64,000 bases of DNA from contig CM035415.1 of the NCBI GenBank assembly GCA_020310875.1, positions 195,424,432-195,488,431 of the forward strand. The letters are read 5' to 3'. Shown here in pieces: positions 42,013 to 54,516 of the stretch. Position 1 is the first letter of the stretch. Every line of letters starts with the position of its first letter. The stretch comes from Ceratopteris richardii (lineage: Eukaryota; Streptophyta; Polypodiopsida; Polypodiales; Pteridaceae). The notes under the pieces are model-generated. The model saw only the letters and a program-made list of their open reading frames with translations. It searched no databases and was not told the origin of the DNA. Position numbers and translations under genes: made by a program.

Positions 42013-44080
42013 CTATTGCTGGAACTGTTGTCTAATCCCAGGTACTAATGCCAGTAGTTGGCCGAGAGGCACAGTGATAGATGCCTTGGATAAAATTTCC
42101 CAGGCCTGCTGAGATTGGTTATCTTGCTCTTTTGAACTTAAGGTCTCTGCTGATGCAGAAGTATCTGCTGTTATGTCTACTGCTGATGATGGCTCTGCTG
42201 CTACTTCCTTTTGTTGTGTTCCTTCCTTTGTCGACGAGGTCTGAGTCACCGGAATAGGTTCTGGGAACACTGGTGGTTCTGTTGCGGTCCAGTGACTAGC
42301 CTTGTTATACATCCTATGTTGTTCTCGTATCCCTGGTTTGAATATTTCTGCTGCTGACTGCAGCTGTTTACCTGATCGGGTCTGGACTGTAGCAGTTTGC
42401 GTTTCTACCGGTGTAATTTGTACCATGTTGGCCATTGGGTTTTGCTGCTCCTTCTTCCTTTGATCATACTCAGCTGCATCCTTGCAAAATCTTCTAATGT
42501 GTCCGAATTCACCACAAAAATGACAGCGTGGTGGTGGTAAATTGGGATTTTTCGGTGGTGGCCCGTTCTGCCAGCGATTTGGATTATAGTTGTTATTCCT
42601 CTGTCCTCGGTAATTTCGATATCCTTGCTGCTGGTTGTTTCTCATTTGTGGAGGCACATAATGATTGGCTGGCTGTCCTTGTTCCTAGATAATTGCATTG
42701 ACAGTCGCTGTTCCCTGTACTCTAGCGTTGTATGCGCAGTGTTCGGTGGTGTGTCCGGCAATGTTGCAGATAGCGCAGAATGTCTGATTAAGTGCGCAAT
42801 TGGTGCTGGTATGTCCTGAATTTTTGCATGTGGTGCAATATACTTGTTTGGTCATATCTTCGGCAACATGTCTGTTTGTTTTTGCCCACTCCAGATCTTC
42901 TGTAAATCCGCCGACTTTGTTTTCCAGCTGCAGAGTCATTGCGATGACTGCATCAAGTGTCATAGCTCCGACACATCTTATGATCATGATCTGCTTAAGT
43001 TGAGGAACCAAGCCATTGATGAACCACTGAGTAATAACATCATCTGGTAAGTTAGCATGAGCCGGTGGTAGCTGCCTTAAGTGTGTTATGAAAAGGGTAG
43101 CATACCTGTACAGATTGATTCACTCTCTGTCTGTAATTCTGCAGATAATCAAAAATTTCGGCTGGATTCTTTTTTAACCTGAATCGCTGCAAAAAAGCAT
43201 CTCAAACTGCTTTGTAGGTGCCGAAATGATTAATATCGTATTCTGTGAGCCACCTGGCTGCTTCATTGACAAGTGTAGATTGAAAGACAATGGCTTTGTA
43301 GACCGGATCCGGTGGATGGTTGAGGACGGCATAGCTTATCTCGAAAGTGCGTACGTGAGCATCCGGATCATCTCCTAGAAATCCACCAAACTTCGTGTAT
43401 GTCACTCCTGTTGGAGATGGCCTGTGTTGACATAACTGTTGTTGTTGTTGTTGTGCGTTCATCGTGAATGTATTATAACTTCCGTCTGTATTTCTGGTCT
43501 GAATATTTGAACTTCCGGAATCTATATGGTATGATAGCACACTTTCTGGTGAGATAAGCTTGCTTACTATACTGCGAATTTCTGTGTCAAACAGCCTTCC
43601 TTCTTCCTTGGTGTCCAGTGTAGGAGAACTTGCTTCCAAGCACGGCAGTTGGGCTGAAGATTCAGCAGAAAGTGCTAATTCGTCACCGATTAACTGAGAT
43701 TCTCTTACCGAAATATCACCAGGATAAACCGAACTTGTGCCCGAATGCAGTGTCTTTTCGCCTTCGCTGATTTCTTTGCCTAGGGTGTGTCTAATCGTAA
43801 GTGAATCTAAATCCTTTTCCAAGAGTGTTAAACTAGCTTCCAACTACGACTTGGTAGGTTCTGGAATTACTATATCTTCGACAGACTGTGCCGAAATAGT
43901 ACTGGAATGTACCAGAGACGTAACACATTCTATCGGAATATGACTGGAATCCACTTTAACATTCTGAACTTTCTTGACAACTGGGTTAGTCCTAGTTGTA
44001 CTTCTACCTTCCAGAGTTGTCTTTAGTACTCCAGACTGATGGTTCTTGGGGTACGTTTCGCCAGACCGAGTAACCGGCAT
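42013..44080 (-). pseudogene. F gag with three zinc knuckles
   Basis: Gag opens at MPVTRSGETYPKNH (44080), with stops at 43844 and 43202, a frame change near 43100 and a stop at 42684. The capsid region has GGFLGDDPDAHVRTFEISYAV and VNEAARWL. Three CX2CX4HX4C knuckles follow: CTTCKNSGHTSTNC (about 42837-42796), CAICNIAGHTTEHC (42777-42736) and CHFCGEFGHIRRFC (42525-42484). Plant gypsy Gag usually has one or two. The stretch after the third knuckle is Gln/Ser/Thr-rich up to protease. From 43011 on it shares frame with pol, so Gag-Pol was one reading frame. Confidence 0.87.
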
Positions 44081-44206
44081 TTATCATTTTTTGTATTAAT
44101 CGTGAAATATTACTAACGAAACAGTTTGCAACAATCTGGTTCTGTTGCTACTGACAATCAAACAATAATCTGATTCTGACAGATGAATGGCAATCTTGAT
44201 GCCACT

Positions 44207-44224
44207 TTCCCACAGACGGCGCCA
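44207..44224 (-). promoter_or_regulatory. F primer-binding site
   Basis: Minus-strand TGGCGCCGTCTGTGGGAA, two bases after the 5' LTR. It starts like tRNA-Asp-type sites but then differs; primer tRNA not assigned. Confidence 0.8.
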
Positions 44225-44226
44225 AA

Positions 44227-45229
44227 CGTTAAATGTAAATCATTAAACTTCCAATTTCAGACTCAAAATACTTTCAAGTTCATACGTTTTCGAACCTTTC
44301 CTAACCGTAAATTACCTCTTAGCCACGTGGGTCCTTGGGAGTGGTAGGGGTCTGTTAGACAGAGGCCCTGTACTATTTTCCCAACTTATTACACAATCAT
44401 AATTACTTCTAGCGTCTTAGCTCCGTACGCAATTCTGAACAACCGATGACTGTTTGTTGTACTGGACTTAGAATTTTTGAACTAATCCTGCTATGATGGT
44501 CTGAGGAGTAGTCCGGTGACTTGTGTCCAATAGAATAATTTACTTCAGTAAACGAAGATCACCTAATACGTACTTCTTCAGAACAGACAAGTATACCAAA
44601 CACATATATATATATACTGAAATTACAACTCATCGTATACCAACTATGAGCAACAAATATCTTGACAACAATCGACTCGTTATAGACTTAACAATGACCT
44701 ACTCGCACTTCAACCGTTACAGATGCTAGTTTTTCCTGTGATCAGAATCAATAGTGAACGTAGACGACTGCATCGAACTTGGTCACTTACAACAATGGTT
44801 AACAAGCGATCAGTTCGGAACTACTTCCATACTTCCTCGTTCAGTATACTACTAACAAGTAACACACTGCACTTATTAACATTCAGAGACACACTCAACC
44901 ATTACTGAACAGATTCGTAACACAAGATTACTAATTCGCACTCTGCACTACGGAGTGAATAAACGACTAACCAGGCGCATAACAGAACAGAAATCAACAC
45001 AAACAATACTCAGACTTCGTAACAATGTAATAATAATCTGATAGATAATCAGGCGAATAAACTGGCAATTCCAAGAAAACCGTTTCTCACAAGTGTCTCT
45101 CTCCATTCTCTTTACATTGCTTTATATATCTTTTTCAAGATGCGCGTACCAACTTTTTTGCACGGATTTTGATAATTCCGGTATATCAGGCGGTCATTAC
45201 GTCTGTCCCACTCCGGCGACCGTCTAACA
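44227..45229 (-). repeat. F 5' LTR (1003 bp)
   Basis: Starts TGTTAGACGGTCGCC at 45229 on the minus strand and ends ATTTAACG (final A mutated to G). About 20 differences from the 3' LTR by eye. Confidence 0.93.
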
Positions 45230-45246
45230 CCAGCTCTGATACCAAT

Positions 45247-45443
45247 TGTTGGAGTTAGACGTCTGTGGAAGCACGCGAACAACACAAGGAAAAAGAAGAA
45301 GCTTGGAGCACAACACACAATATTGAATGTATTACCACTAGAATGTACAATGATCAGTAGCCCTTTAGGGCAATAGGCAAATATACAAGCCCGAGAAAAA
45401 AAACTCCTAAAGAGGGAAAAAAGTGCCTCGACGGTCTGAGGGA
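45247..45443 (-). repeat. A2 5' LTR, incomplete
   Basis: Matches the inner 195 bp of the family A LTR, with the primer site (minus TGGTATCAGAGC) just left of it at about 45233-45244. Similarity stops near 45443; the outer 35 bp are missing or diverged. This is the right edge of the nest. Confidence 0.87.
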
Positions 45444-46079
45444 TGCTATATAAGAATTCACTTTAAGGTGTATCAACTTTGAAGCTCACCGGCATATGAT
45501 TGATTGAAGCTCATTGTATACCTTCTATAGCCCATGGTGTTCACCATTCTAAAAGTAGTTTGCTATGCATTTTTACTAGATGTAAGCAAATGGATATTCT
45601 TTAAATCTTACTAACACATTTTTGTAACTCTAACTTGTTTTCAACTTCCTCTCTCAAAATGAAACTCATGCCATCCAAATCTATATTCTACGAAAAATTA
45701 TCTTGTTGGTAGCCTACCTCCTATTTTAGCCGATACAAGAAAGTAAATATCCCGATGCAAGGGAAGTAAATATCAAAGAGTCTTTCCCATTCCATCATAT
45801 TCTAAATTTTTCATTTGAAGGTAATGAGATGAAATAGAGGTGATTTCCCATGTAGGGGATGAGGGATTGATTAGCTTCCTTTGTATTGTTCCCTAAGAGA
45901 TTAACTTTGCATTGTTCCCTAATCTCTCATGCACATTTTCTCTTGTTAACATAATTAGCGTTTTTTAATCAACACAAAAAATAAAACCACCGTGCCTCTT
46001 AGATTCTTCTCGAGAGATTTCTGCTCTGTCTAACTAGTGCATTCAGAGTTCCAGCATCGGTCGCAGGAATTCAACAAGA
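45444..46079. other. Host sequence upstream of the gene
   Basis: I see no transposon similarity here. It should contain the promoter and 5' untranslated region of the gene at 46080; no TATA box stands out. CT-rich stretches occur near 46000-46030. Confidence 0.5.
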
Positions 46080-49000
46080 ATGGCGATGGCGATGATGCCT
46101 GGTCGAGTGTTGAGACCGAGGACGGCTGAATGGCAAAATAGAGTGAAGCGCCTGTGGGGCTATCGAAGAGACGCCTTTCACGAGAAGTCCAGGCTCAATT
46201 CAGCGAGTTCTCATCCCGCTTCCCATCGCTGTTTCACCGCACGCAGCGCCCCAGAGTTGAGGCGCTTTTCGGATCGTATCGTCAAACCATTCTTCCCACC
46301 AAATCCCAGGCCAAGTTTTAGCCTTGCCAATTCTTCTCGATCCTTTTCAAAGCCCAGTACACCCTCGTACAAAATTCCAGGTATTAAGACTTCAAACGCA
46401 GTTTCAGCGTGTGAACCTTATCTGGGATATACTATTGGTGTCATAACAGAATCGCACCTGTGTATACAATAATATTATCGCTTCTCCTACGGGCTTTTGT
46501 TTTCTATATTCTGATGATTGTTGTTGGATTAAATCCTAATCTTGCTTCTTTCCGAGTCGGCCTTCCACTGCAGAGCTACAAATATTTTGCGATCTATTGG
46601 CGCGTCAGCGATTTCTTTATTGACATATGTCGTTCTATGTATCTTCGATTTCAGTCATACTATTCATCATCTGTGAGTATCCCACAAACTGAGCCTGAAT
46701 ATCTATCTTTTGACGGATCGTCAGAATTACGTGTGTGAGTTGTTGAGTGGAAGACAGGTGTACCGTCTACGAGGCAGGGAGGGATAGCGTGTCTTCCATT
46801 TATCATCGATGCTTCAGGTTTGATACTATACTAGGAGTTCTATCATTCATGATGGGGCAGATTTTTGTGCTTAGGTTGGGATGAGTACGTCAAAGACATT
46901 AAGAAAAAAGGGAAAATTGCAAGTAATAAAGTTGATAGAAGGGAAAACATAATACCGAATATGAGGATAAAACGAGAGATTTTGCAGCATTGATAACATC
47001 AGATAGACAACTAGCGTAAAAGATAGAGGAAGAGAAAGGTTCTCAAGTTTCAACTCGAAGCGATCCATAAGTCAAGTATGAACGTTGCTTGAGATTAGCT
47101 ATTGTGTGTGTATTACATACAAAGTTGAATGTGAAAGCAGACAAAAATGTCATACCTTTGACACGATGCTAGTGAACATACGTCTTTACATTATTATATA
47201 AACGAGAAATATGATTCTTCTCCCGTCTCAAGGAGAATATCGTCTATCACAAAGCTAGGAAATAAAACTAACCTCTAGGAGAAGATATTACCTAGTATCT
47301 TAGATAAGAGAGGATAGTTCTTTAGCTTTAAAACACCCCTTCTTCTCAGGTTAAGTTAACTGTTGGTTAAATAAATCGGTACATTAAGATTTTATTGTCC
47401 GTATTACATTTTTAGAGCCAAGAAAACGAAACTGTAAAAAGTTTACTAGGTTGTAAACATGTCATGAAATCCAAGAAAGACTGCCATGAATATGAATAAG
47501 TGAGGAGGGAAAGAAAATAAAACTATGCATCCTTTGACATTCCCCCCCGCCCTCTTCTTTTCCTGCTCTCATTTAATGTCTTTCGTTCAATTTTTTGATC
47601 TTTATAAATCAGTCATTATTTGACTGGGAAATTTTACTCATTTATGCCTCCGGTGTATGATTCTCTGGCCATTACGTACGTTGCTTTTGATAGAGGAATG
47701 GGTTGGAATCGGCTCTGAGAATCGGATAAATTGCCGCCTCTATATTATTGCTATTTTCCTATCCTTGTCTTCTAGATATGCTGTGTCTGCATTCCCTGCA
47801 AGTACAACACTTACGCTCTATGCAAGTAAAAAAGAAAGAACAATTGGAGATGTTGTCCCCTGCTTTTCATGAAGAAGTAACTTAAAATTTTGCAGGATAT
47901 ATCCTGTTTATTCTGTCAACTAACTTCGGAAGCATTTTGTAACATGTCACAGCATGGAAGGAGGATGTTGTTCCTGTCCCATTGGGGCTTGTGACACAAA
48001 CACAGTCACGACTACTCATGGGTCTCGTAAGCAAGGGCTCTGATGCCTTCTTGGAGCAGCTTCACCATCCACACAAAATTGGCACGAATTTTCAGCTCCT
48101 GAAACTCAGTCCAAGGCTTTCAGGCTTTGGAGGCAAACTGTTGCCACCAAGTAAGATGCTGTCTGAGATAAATTCTCGTGCATTTGGTGATGATTATTCT
48201 TTTCTTGTGGTGGATTGATCTAAGTCAGTGTCCCTCAGTGGTCAATATATAAACTTGGAGGTCTAGAGGTAATCTCAAATGAATGGGATTGTATATGCTC
48301 TCTAGGTTCACATGAACAACTGCTCAAAGAACAATTAAGGCGTCGAGCTGCCCTTGGCACTGCTGGTAATGTTGCATTTGGTAGGAGTAACTATGCCAGT
48401 TTCCTTGCAAGAAATAATGGACGATTTGTGAGAAAGTCAGCTGGACAACCCAGGAACAGCATCATTCCAGATCCTTCATGTAAATTTCAAATTGCTGATG
48501 CTTACCATGTTTGGGTGTGATATGTCACTTTGATAGCAATGGCAAAGTCTTTCATATCACAATATTAAACACTCGAACAACTCTAGAATTTTCAAGTTGG
48601 ATCAATTAAGCTTTCATATTGTACCTTTTCTTGAGGTTGTCTGCAGCCAGGAAAATTGTGAACATACAAGTAATGATGATAGTTTCTTCAGTATTTAACT
48701 TATCCTTTAGTCTCTGATTACATAGCTGCTTGATGAAAACTTATTCAGCATCCGTCCGTCCTTCTGGAGTTAAGACAACAGATACAAGAAAAGATACACT
48801 TTCTATAAGCAAATTCAACAATAATGTGGTGGCTTTTACACTACCGCCAAAACAGGAGGGTAAATTGTCAGAGCACTTAGCTCTATTTATGTTTAGGAGT
48901 CTTTATTTTTTAATTCAACCTTTGCAAATAGATGTTTTGACAGGAAACGCATATGCTGAGCGAAGGATTCTGTCAGCCAGAAGTTCCAGGAGGGAATCTT

Positions 49001-49307
49001 TTTTCGGTAAGATTTTGATTTAACAGAATAGTTTCGAATATAGAACAGTATATATTTTCAAAGTGGCTCTCTGCATTTTGAACATCATATGAGAAAATTG
49101 AATGAATCGGCAGACAATATTCATTCTGATGGAAGGGTTCATTCAGCAAGTACAAGAAGGGAATCACATTCAGGTAAAATGTTGTTGATTACTTGGTCAG
49201 CACCATGGATCTTTTGAGTGATCTCTTGATTATTTTGAAGTTTTCTCTGATCCTAACTGGGAATGGTGGCAGGAAACGCTCGTGGTGAACAACAAGATCG
49301 TCATTGA
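46080..49307 (+). CDS. Seven-exon host gene, product unrecognised (about 313 aa)
   Basis: Exons by splice sites: 46080-46380, 47953-48150, 48306-48479, 48749-48859, 48944-49006, 49114-49173, 49273-49307. Every intron is GT-AG and phase 1. Internal exons are 198, 174, 111, 63 and 60 bp, all multiples of three, and the joined frame has no stop until TGA at 49305. This agreement is hard to get by chance. The first exon starts in AAGAATGGCG and encodes an Arg/Ser-rich, acid-poor region that could be an organelle transit peptide. Exon 2 encodes LGLVTQTQSRLLMGLVSKGS; exon 3 LLKEQLRRRAALGTAGNVAF; the tail is Arg/Ser-rich (SSRRES, STRRES). I recognise no domain. Extra exons in the long first intron or a different last exon are possible. 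Confidence 0.72.
46381..47952 (+). other. First intron of the host gene
   Basis: 1572 bp between donor CCAG/GTATTAAG and acceptor TGTCACAG. A frame at 46460-46738 with a hydrophobic stretch (LLLRAFVFYILMIVVGL) could be an alternative exon, but no matching splice pair is obvious. Confidence 0.5.
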
Positions 49308-49544
49308 GAATTTGAGCAAAAGACATTCCTTTGTGTAAATTGCTGAATTTTTGTTCCAAACAGTGCCGTCTTGCAAATGGATACACTTTGTTTGGATATT
49401 GTGAGGTGCACCAATATAATGGTTCCTTCCTGTACATGGGCTGGGAATGCAAGAGATTCTGATGACATTGATACTCCCGAAATTATCCCTGTCAAGTTTG
49501 ATGAGGGTGTTTCCACCATGGTAATGATCGAAAGCTGTAGATGA
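49273..49544 (+). other. Possible alternative 3' exons of the host gene
   Basis: In phase 0 the last exon reads ETLVVNNKIVIENLSKRHSF and could end at a donor TTTGT/GTAAAT near 49337, joining an acceptor with a good pyrimidine tract (TTTTTGTTCCAAACAG, near 49362) to continue through TWAGNARDSDDIDTPEII to TGA at 49542. This needs a frame not supplied by the exon 6 modelled here. Confidence 0.35.
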
Positions 49545-49815
49545 ATGCGAATTTCTATGTTCTGATTGGAAAGAATTAGCTGCGTCCTTTTGGAGAGCTA
49601 TTTTGTTGAATAATACTATTTGCGAAGGAATGGAGAAATTAAACCTTGGAAAAATTTGAAATTTATCAAGACTCGGAAGAAATGAAGTGAGATTATTTAC
49701 ATAAGCACTACAATAACATCTACTGGCAACTACTAATGGAGAAATGCGCTTTAAAGCTCACGATTGTTTTGGCAACCATCTCACAGTTTCTCAACGTTTT
49801 AGAGGTACTGGCGCC

Positions 49816-51890
<2,075 letters not shown>

Positions 51891-51891
51891 A

Positions 51892-53990
51892 CTAAGGATA
51901 ATCTATTGAATATTTCCAAATATCTTTTGAAGAAACCATAATCAAAGGCATCCTCAAAAATCTGTACATAGTGGATGCCCATGAATATGATTCTACTATG
52001 ATATGCCATTTTTGAGCCACATTTTCAATCACAACATCCTTCAATTGGAGACTAGATTTGGATTTCCAATTTTCTATTTCCTTCAACAATTCTGTCCTCT
52101 ACTACTAGTAAACAATTTTTTCTTTTTTTATTTTTTTCATTCAGATTGTCATATCCTCTCATGGTGATAGTAGCACATGTGCTTGCTTGTTTTCCTAACT
52201 TCTTAGCATCTTTTAGCTCTTCTTTTACCTTTTCTAGATCTTGCTTGAGTAGTTTCAATTCTTCACTTTGATTATCTAAGGTACTTCCGTCCACTTTATA
52301 ATGACCCTCATCCATCAATATTCTCTTTATCTCTTCACTAGATTTGGTAACCGATAAGAATTTTGTATGATTTTATTTTTTGACTTGAATTGCCTCATAT
52401 CACCCTCCATTTTCTTTATCTTTTCTGTTTTTTTTTCACACTTCTTTTCTAGGAAGCTGATTCTATGTTTGCCTTCCACTACCTCTTTTTCCAACTTTAT
52501 GAGCTTTTCTTGATACGATTCAATCTTTCTTTGTTGCTATCTCAATTCTTTTGCTATTCTGCTTTGCTGTCTTCTATGATCTTCATTTATTTTGTCTCCT
52601 TTGATAAATTCAACTTTAGCTGCAATACCTGATAGTATAATATTCCTACTTGAAGGTCTAGATCTATCAATTTGATTCATCATAATTTCATACATTCCTC
52701 TAATATCTCTAGGAATCTTGGTCAACTCTATAGATTCTTCTTGCTTTTTCACCTCTACATGTCTATCTTCAACTTCTTCATTTTCCTTTTCTGATTCTAA
52801 TGAGTTATGTTCTTCTTGATGGTCGTCTTCCTATTCATGATCTCTTTTTGCTCCTCATAGTCCTCATGGTCACTCTCTTGAGTAACTTGATCATTATCGA
52901 GATATTTTTTGTTCTATTCTTCTTCATGATCTAAAATATCCTTCAGTTCTACATCATTGAATTCATTTTCATGCTGAATGTCATCCAGGGTTTGGATATC
53001 TTCTACTATGGTTTGTTGATCCTCTATCTTTTCTTCCTCCTCAAATTTTTCCTTTGTTATTTCTGTTTCCACTAGCTTGATCATTCTTTCTCTTCCAACC
53101 TTGGTTTCTTCTTTCTTTCTAATCTTGGCCTGTCACTAATATGAGTCCTTCTGAATCTTTGGTTTCCAATGTGTCTTATAAACATAAGTTTTCCTTCTTA
53201 GATTCCACTATCTTCACCATTCCTTCTAGCTCCTTGATTTGAACTCTTGTTTGTTTACTAGGAGTGTTTGACTCTGATAAGTTTAAACTTATTAGAAGAA
53301 ACCCTTCCAAATCATTATCTGTTTCTGTGTCAGAGCTTGCTTTGGATGCAACTACCTTGATTGACTCTGCTACCTTTTCTTTTTCATTAGCTACCTCTAT
53401 CTCGTGCATCGAAGTGGATCCTCCTACTAAGTCTTCTTCTGATATCTCTTCTCAACTTCCACTCTCTTCTTGGACCCTTTCACGTTTTTTTAGCTTTGAA
53501 AATTTTCTTCTTCCTTACCACTGCTACCAGTGTGGTTCTCTTCTTTGGAGGTCCCTAGAGCTCTTTGAAGTATGATAAGAGTGCAACATCTTTTTTTATG
53601 AATACAACCTCAGTTTTTGCATTCATCATTTTTTTACAGATCTTCATAATGTTCCATTTTAGCTTGTGTCTAATCAGTTGCTTTATCAAAATCATTTTCC
53701 AACATTTTCTAATACTGAGCTTCATAAACAACTCTCTTATCATATCCTGCATTAAATATGAATAAAATTTTTCTGTACTTGTCTATGGTGGATGAGGCTC
53801 TTTGTCTGACTATATCTTCTTCTATTCTGATTTTATTTCTTCTTTAGTGGCTTCCACAATCTCAATCTCTAGCTTTTTGGGATCCACCTTTCTCTTCTTA
53901 CTAGGCTTCTTACTTTCCACAACAACCTCCATCCTTTTCTTTCGTATTTATTTGATCACTATTTTTTTCAGAGCTCTTTGTGCCCCTTGA
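51892..53990 (-). pseudogene. Decayed charged coiled-coil coding region
   Basis: On the minus strand, frames separated by many stops share a strong Lys/Glu bias: KPSKKRKVDPKKLEIEIVEA near 53930, EVANEKEKVAESIKVVASKA near 53380, SEELKLLKQDLEKVKEELKD near 52260 and ending VAQKWHIIVESYSWASTMYR near 52000. This looks like one old charged or coiled-coil protein gene of some 600 codons with frameshifts, adjoining the family A nest. It could be another env-position ORF or a host pseudogene; there is no domain to decide. Confidence 0.45.
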
Positions 53991-54001
53991 GCCAATAATA
54001 T

Positions 54002-54064
54002 TGTTGGATTTTGAGGTCCACGGAACCATGCAAACAACACAAGGAGAAGAAGCTTGGATCATAA
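54002..54064 (-). repeat. A6: LTR fragment (63 bp)
   Basis: TGTTGGATTTTGAGG to GATCATAA matches the first 63 bases (plus strand) of the family A LTR and stops where the next LTR begins. It is the remaining inner edge of an older A element into which A5 inserted. Confidence 0.8.
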
Positions 54065-54203
54065 TGTTGGAGTTTGAGGTCCACGGAAGCAAACGAACAA
54101 CACAAGGAAGAAGAAGAAGCTTGGAGCACAACACACAATATGGAATGTATTACCAAGAGAATTACAAAGGTAAGTGACCCGTTAGGGTAATAGGGGTATA
54201 TGG
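54065..54203 (-). repeat. A5 3' LTR, inner part
   Basis: First 139 bases of the LTR, ending GGTATATGG. The outer part continues at 59337 (TATAGAAGC). A4 sits between, with TATGG/TATAG as a slightly decayed TSD. Confidence 0.82.
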
Positions 54204-54433
54204 TGTTGGAGTTTGAGGTCTGTAGAAGCACGCCAACAACACAAGAAGAAGAAGAAGCTCGGAGCACAACACATAATACTGAATGTATTACCACTCGAGT
54301 GTACAAAGATAAGTAACCCATTAGGGAAATAGGCATATCTACAAGTTGGTGGAAAAAAACCTCCTAAAGAGGGAAAAAGGTTCCCCAATAGGTTTAGTGT
54401 GTTCACACACATCACTACCTAAATATATCCACA
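54204..54433 (-). repeat. A4 3' LTR (230 bp)
   Basis: Plus-strand TGTTGGAGTTTGAGG to ATATCCACA, followed by a C-run (54438-54451), which on the minus strand is the polypurine tract. Confidence 0.92.
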
Positions 54434-54516
54434 AATCCTCCCCCCCCCCCCCTAGGAGTGATGTGGTGAACAAGGAGGTGGCACTCATGTATACAGAAAG
54501 GCCAAGCTATGTGGAA

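Larger units (their letters stand above)
32866..45229 (-). mobile_element. Gypsy element F (OTA/Athila-Tat-like) with two extra ORFs
   Basis: LTRs of 1004 and 1003 bp (32866-33869, 44227-45229) differ at about 2% by eye. TSD CCTGC (32861-32865) and CCAGC (45230-45234) differ at one base. The order on the minus strand is LTR, primer site, gag with three zinc knuckles, protease, RT, RNase H, integrase, ORF-A, ORF-B, LTR. RT contains FLDGYSGYNQ, typical of the OTA (Athila/Tat) branch rather than chromoviruses, and there is no chromodomain. At 12.4 kb with ORFs in the env position it also fits that branch. It landed two bases from the conserved part of the A2 primer site. Confidence 0.9.
1..45443 (-). 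mobile_element. Copia element A2, outermost element of the nest
   Basis: This Ty1/copia element reads on the minus strand and is split into four pieces: 1-1077 (reverse transcriptase), 14334-15681 (integrase to protease), 31443-32865 (gag and leader) and 45230-45443 (primer site and 5' LTR). The pieces join collinearly when compared with the complete copy A1 at 20887-25978, and each interruption is flanked by a 5-bp duplication. The 3' end lies left of the window. The 5' LTR loses similarity to the family after about 45443, so its outer end is truncated or diverged. All its genes carry stops and frameshifts. It is the oldest insertion here, because D, B1 and F all landed in it. Confidence 0.88.

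Noticed and set aside
46460-46738. Frame with a hydrophobic segment inside the first host intron.
   Set aside because: It lacks a convincing donor/acceptor pair, and the flanking exons already join in phase; kept only as a note under the intron.
54002-54433. Three successive partial LTR copies read first as tandem LTR duplication.
   Set aside because: The missing outer part of the second copy is found at 59337-59431 on the other side of A4 with a matching target sequence, so insertion explains it better.
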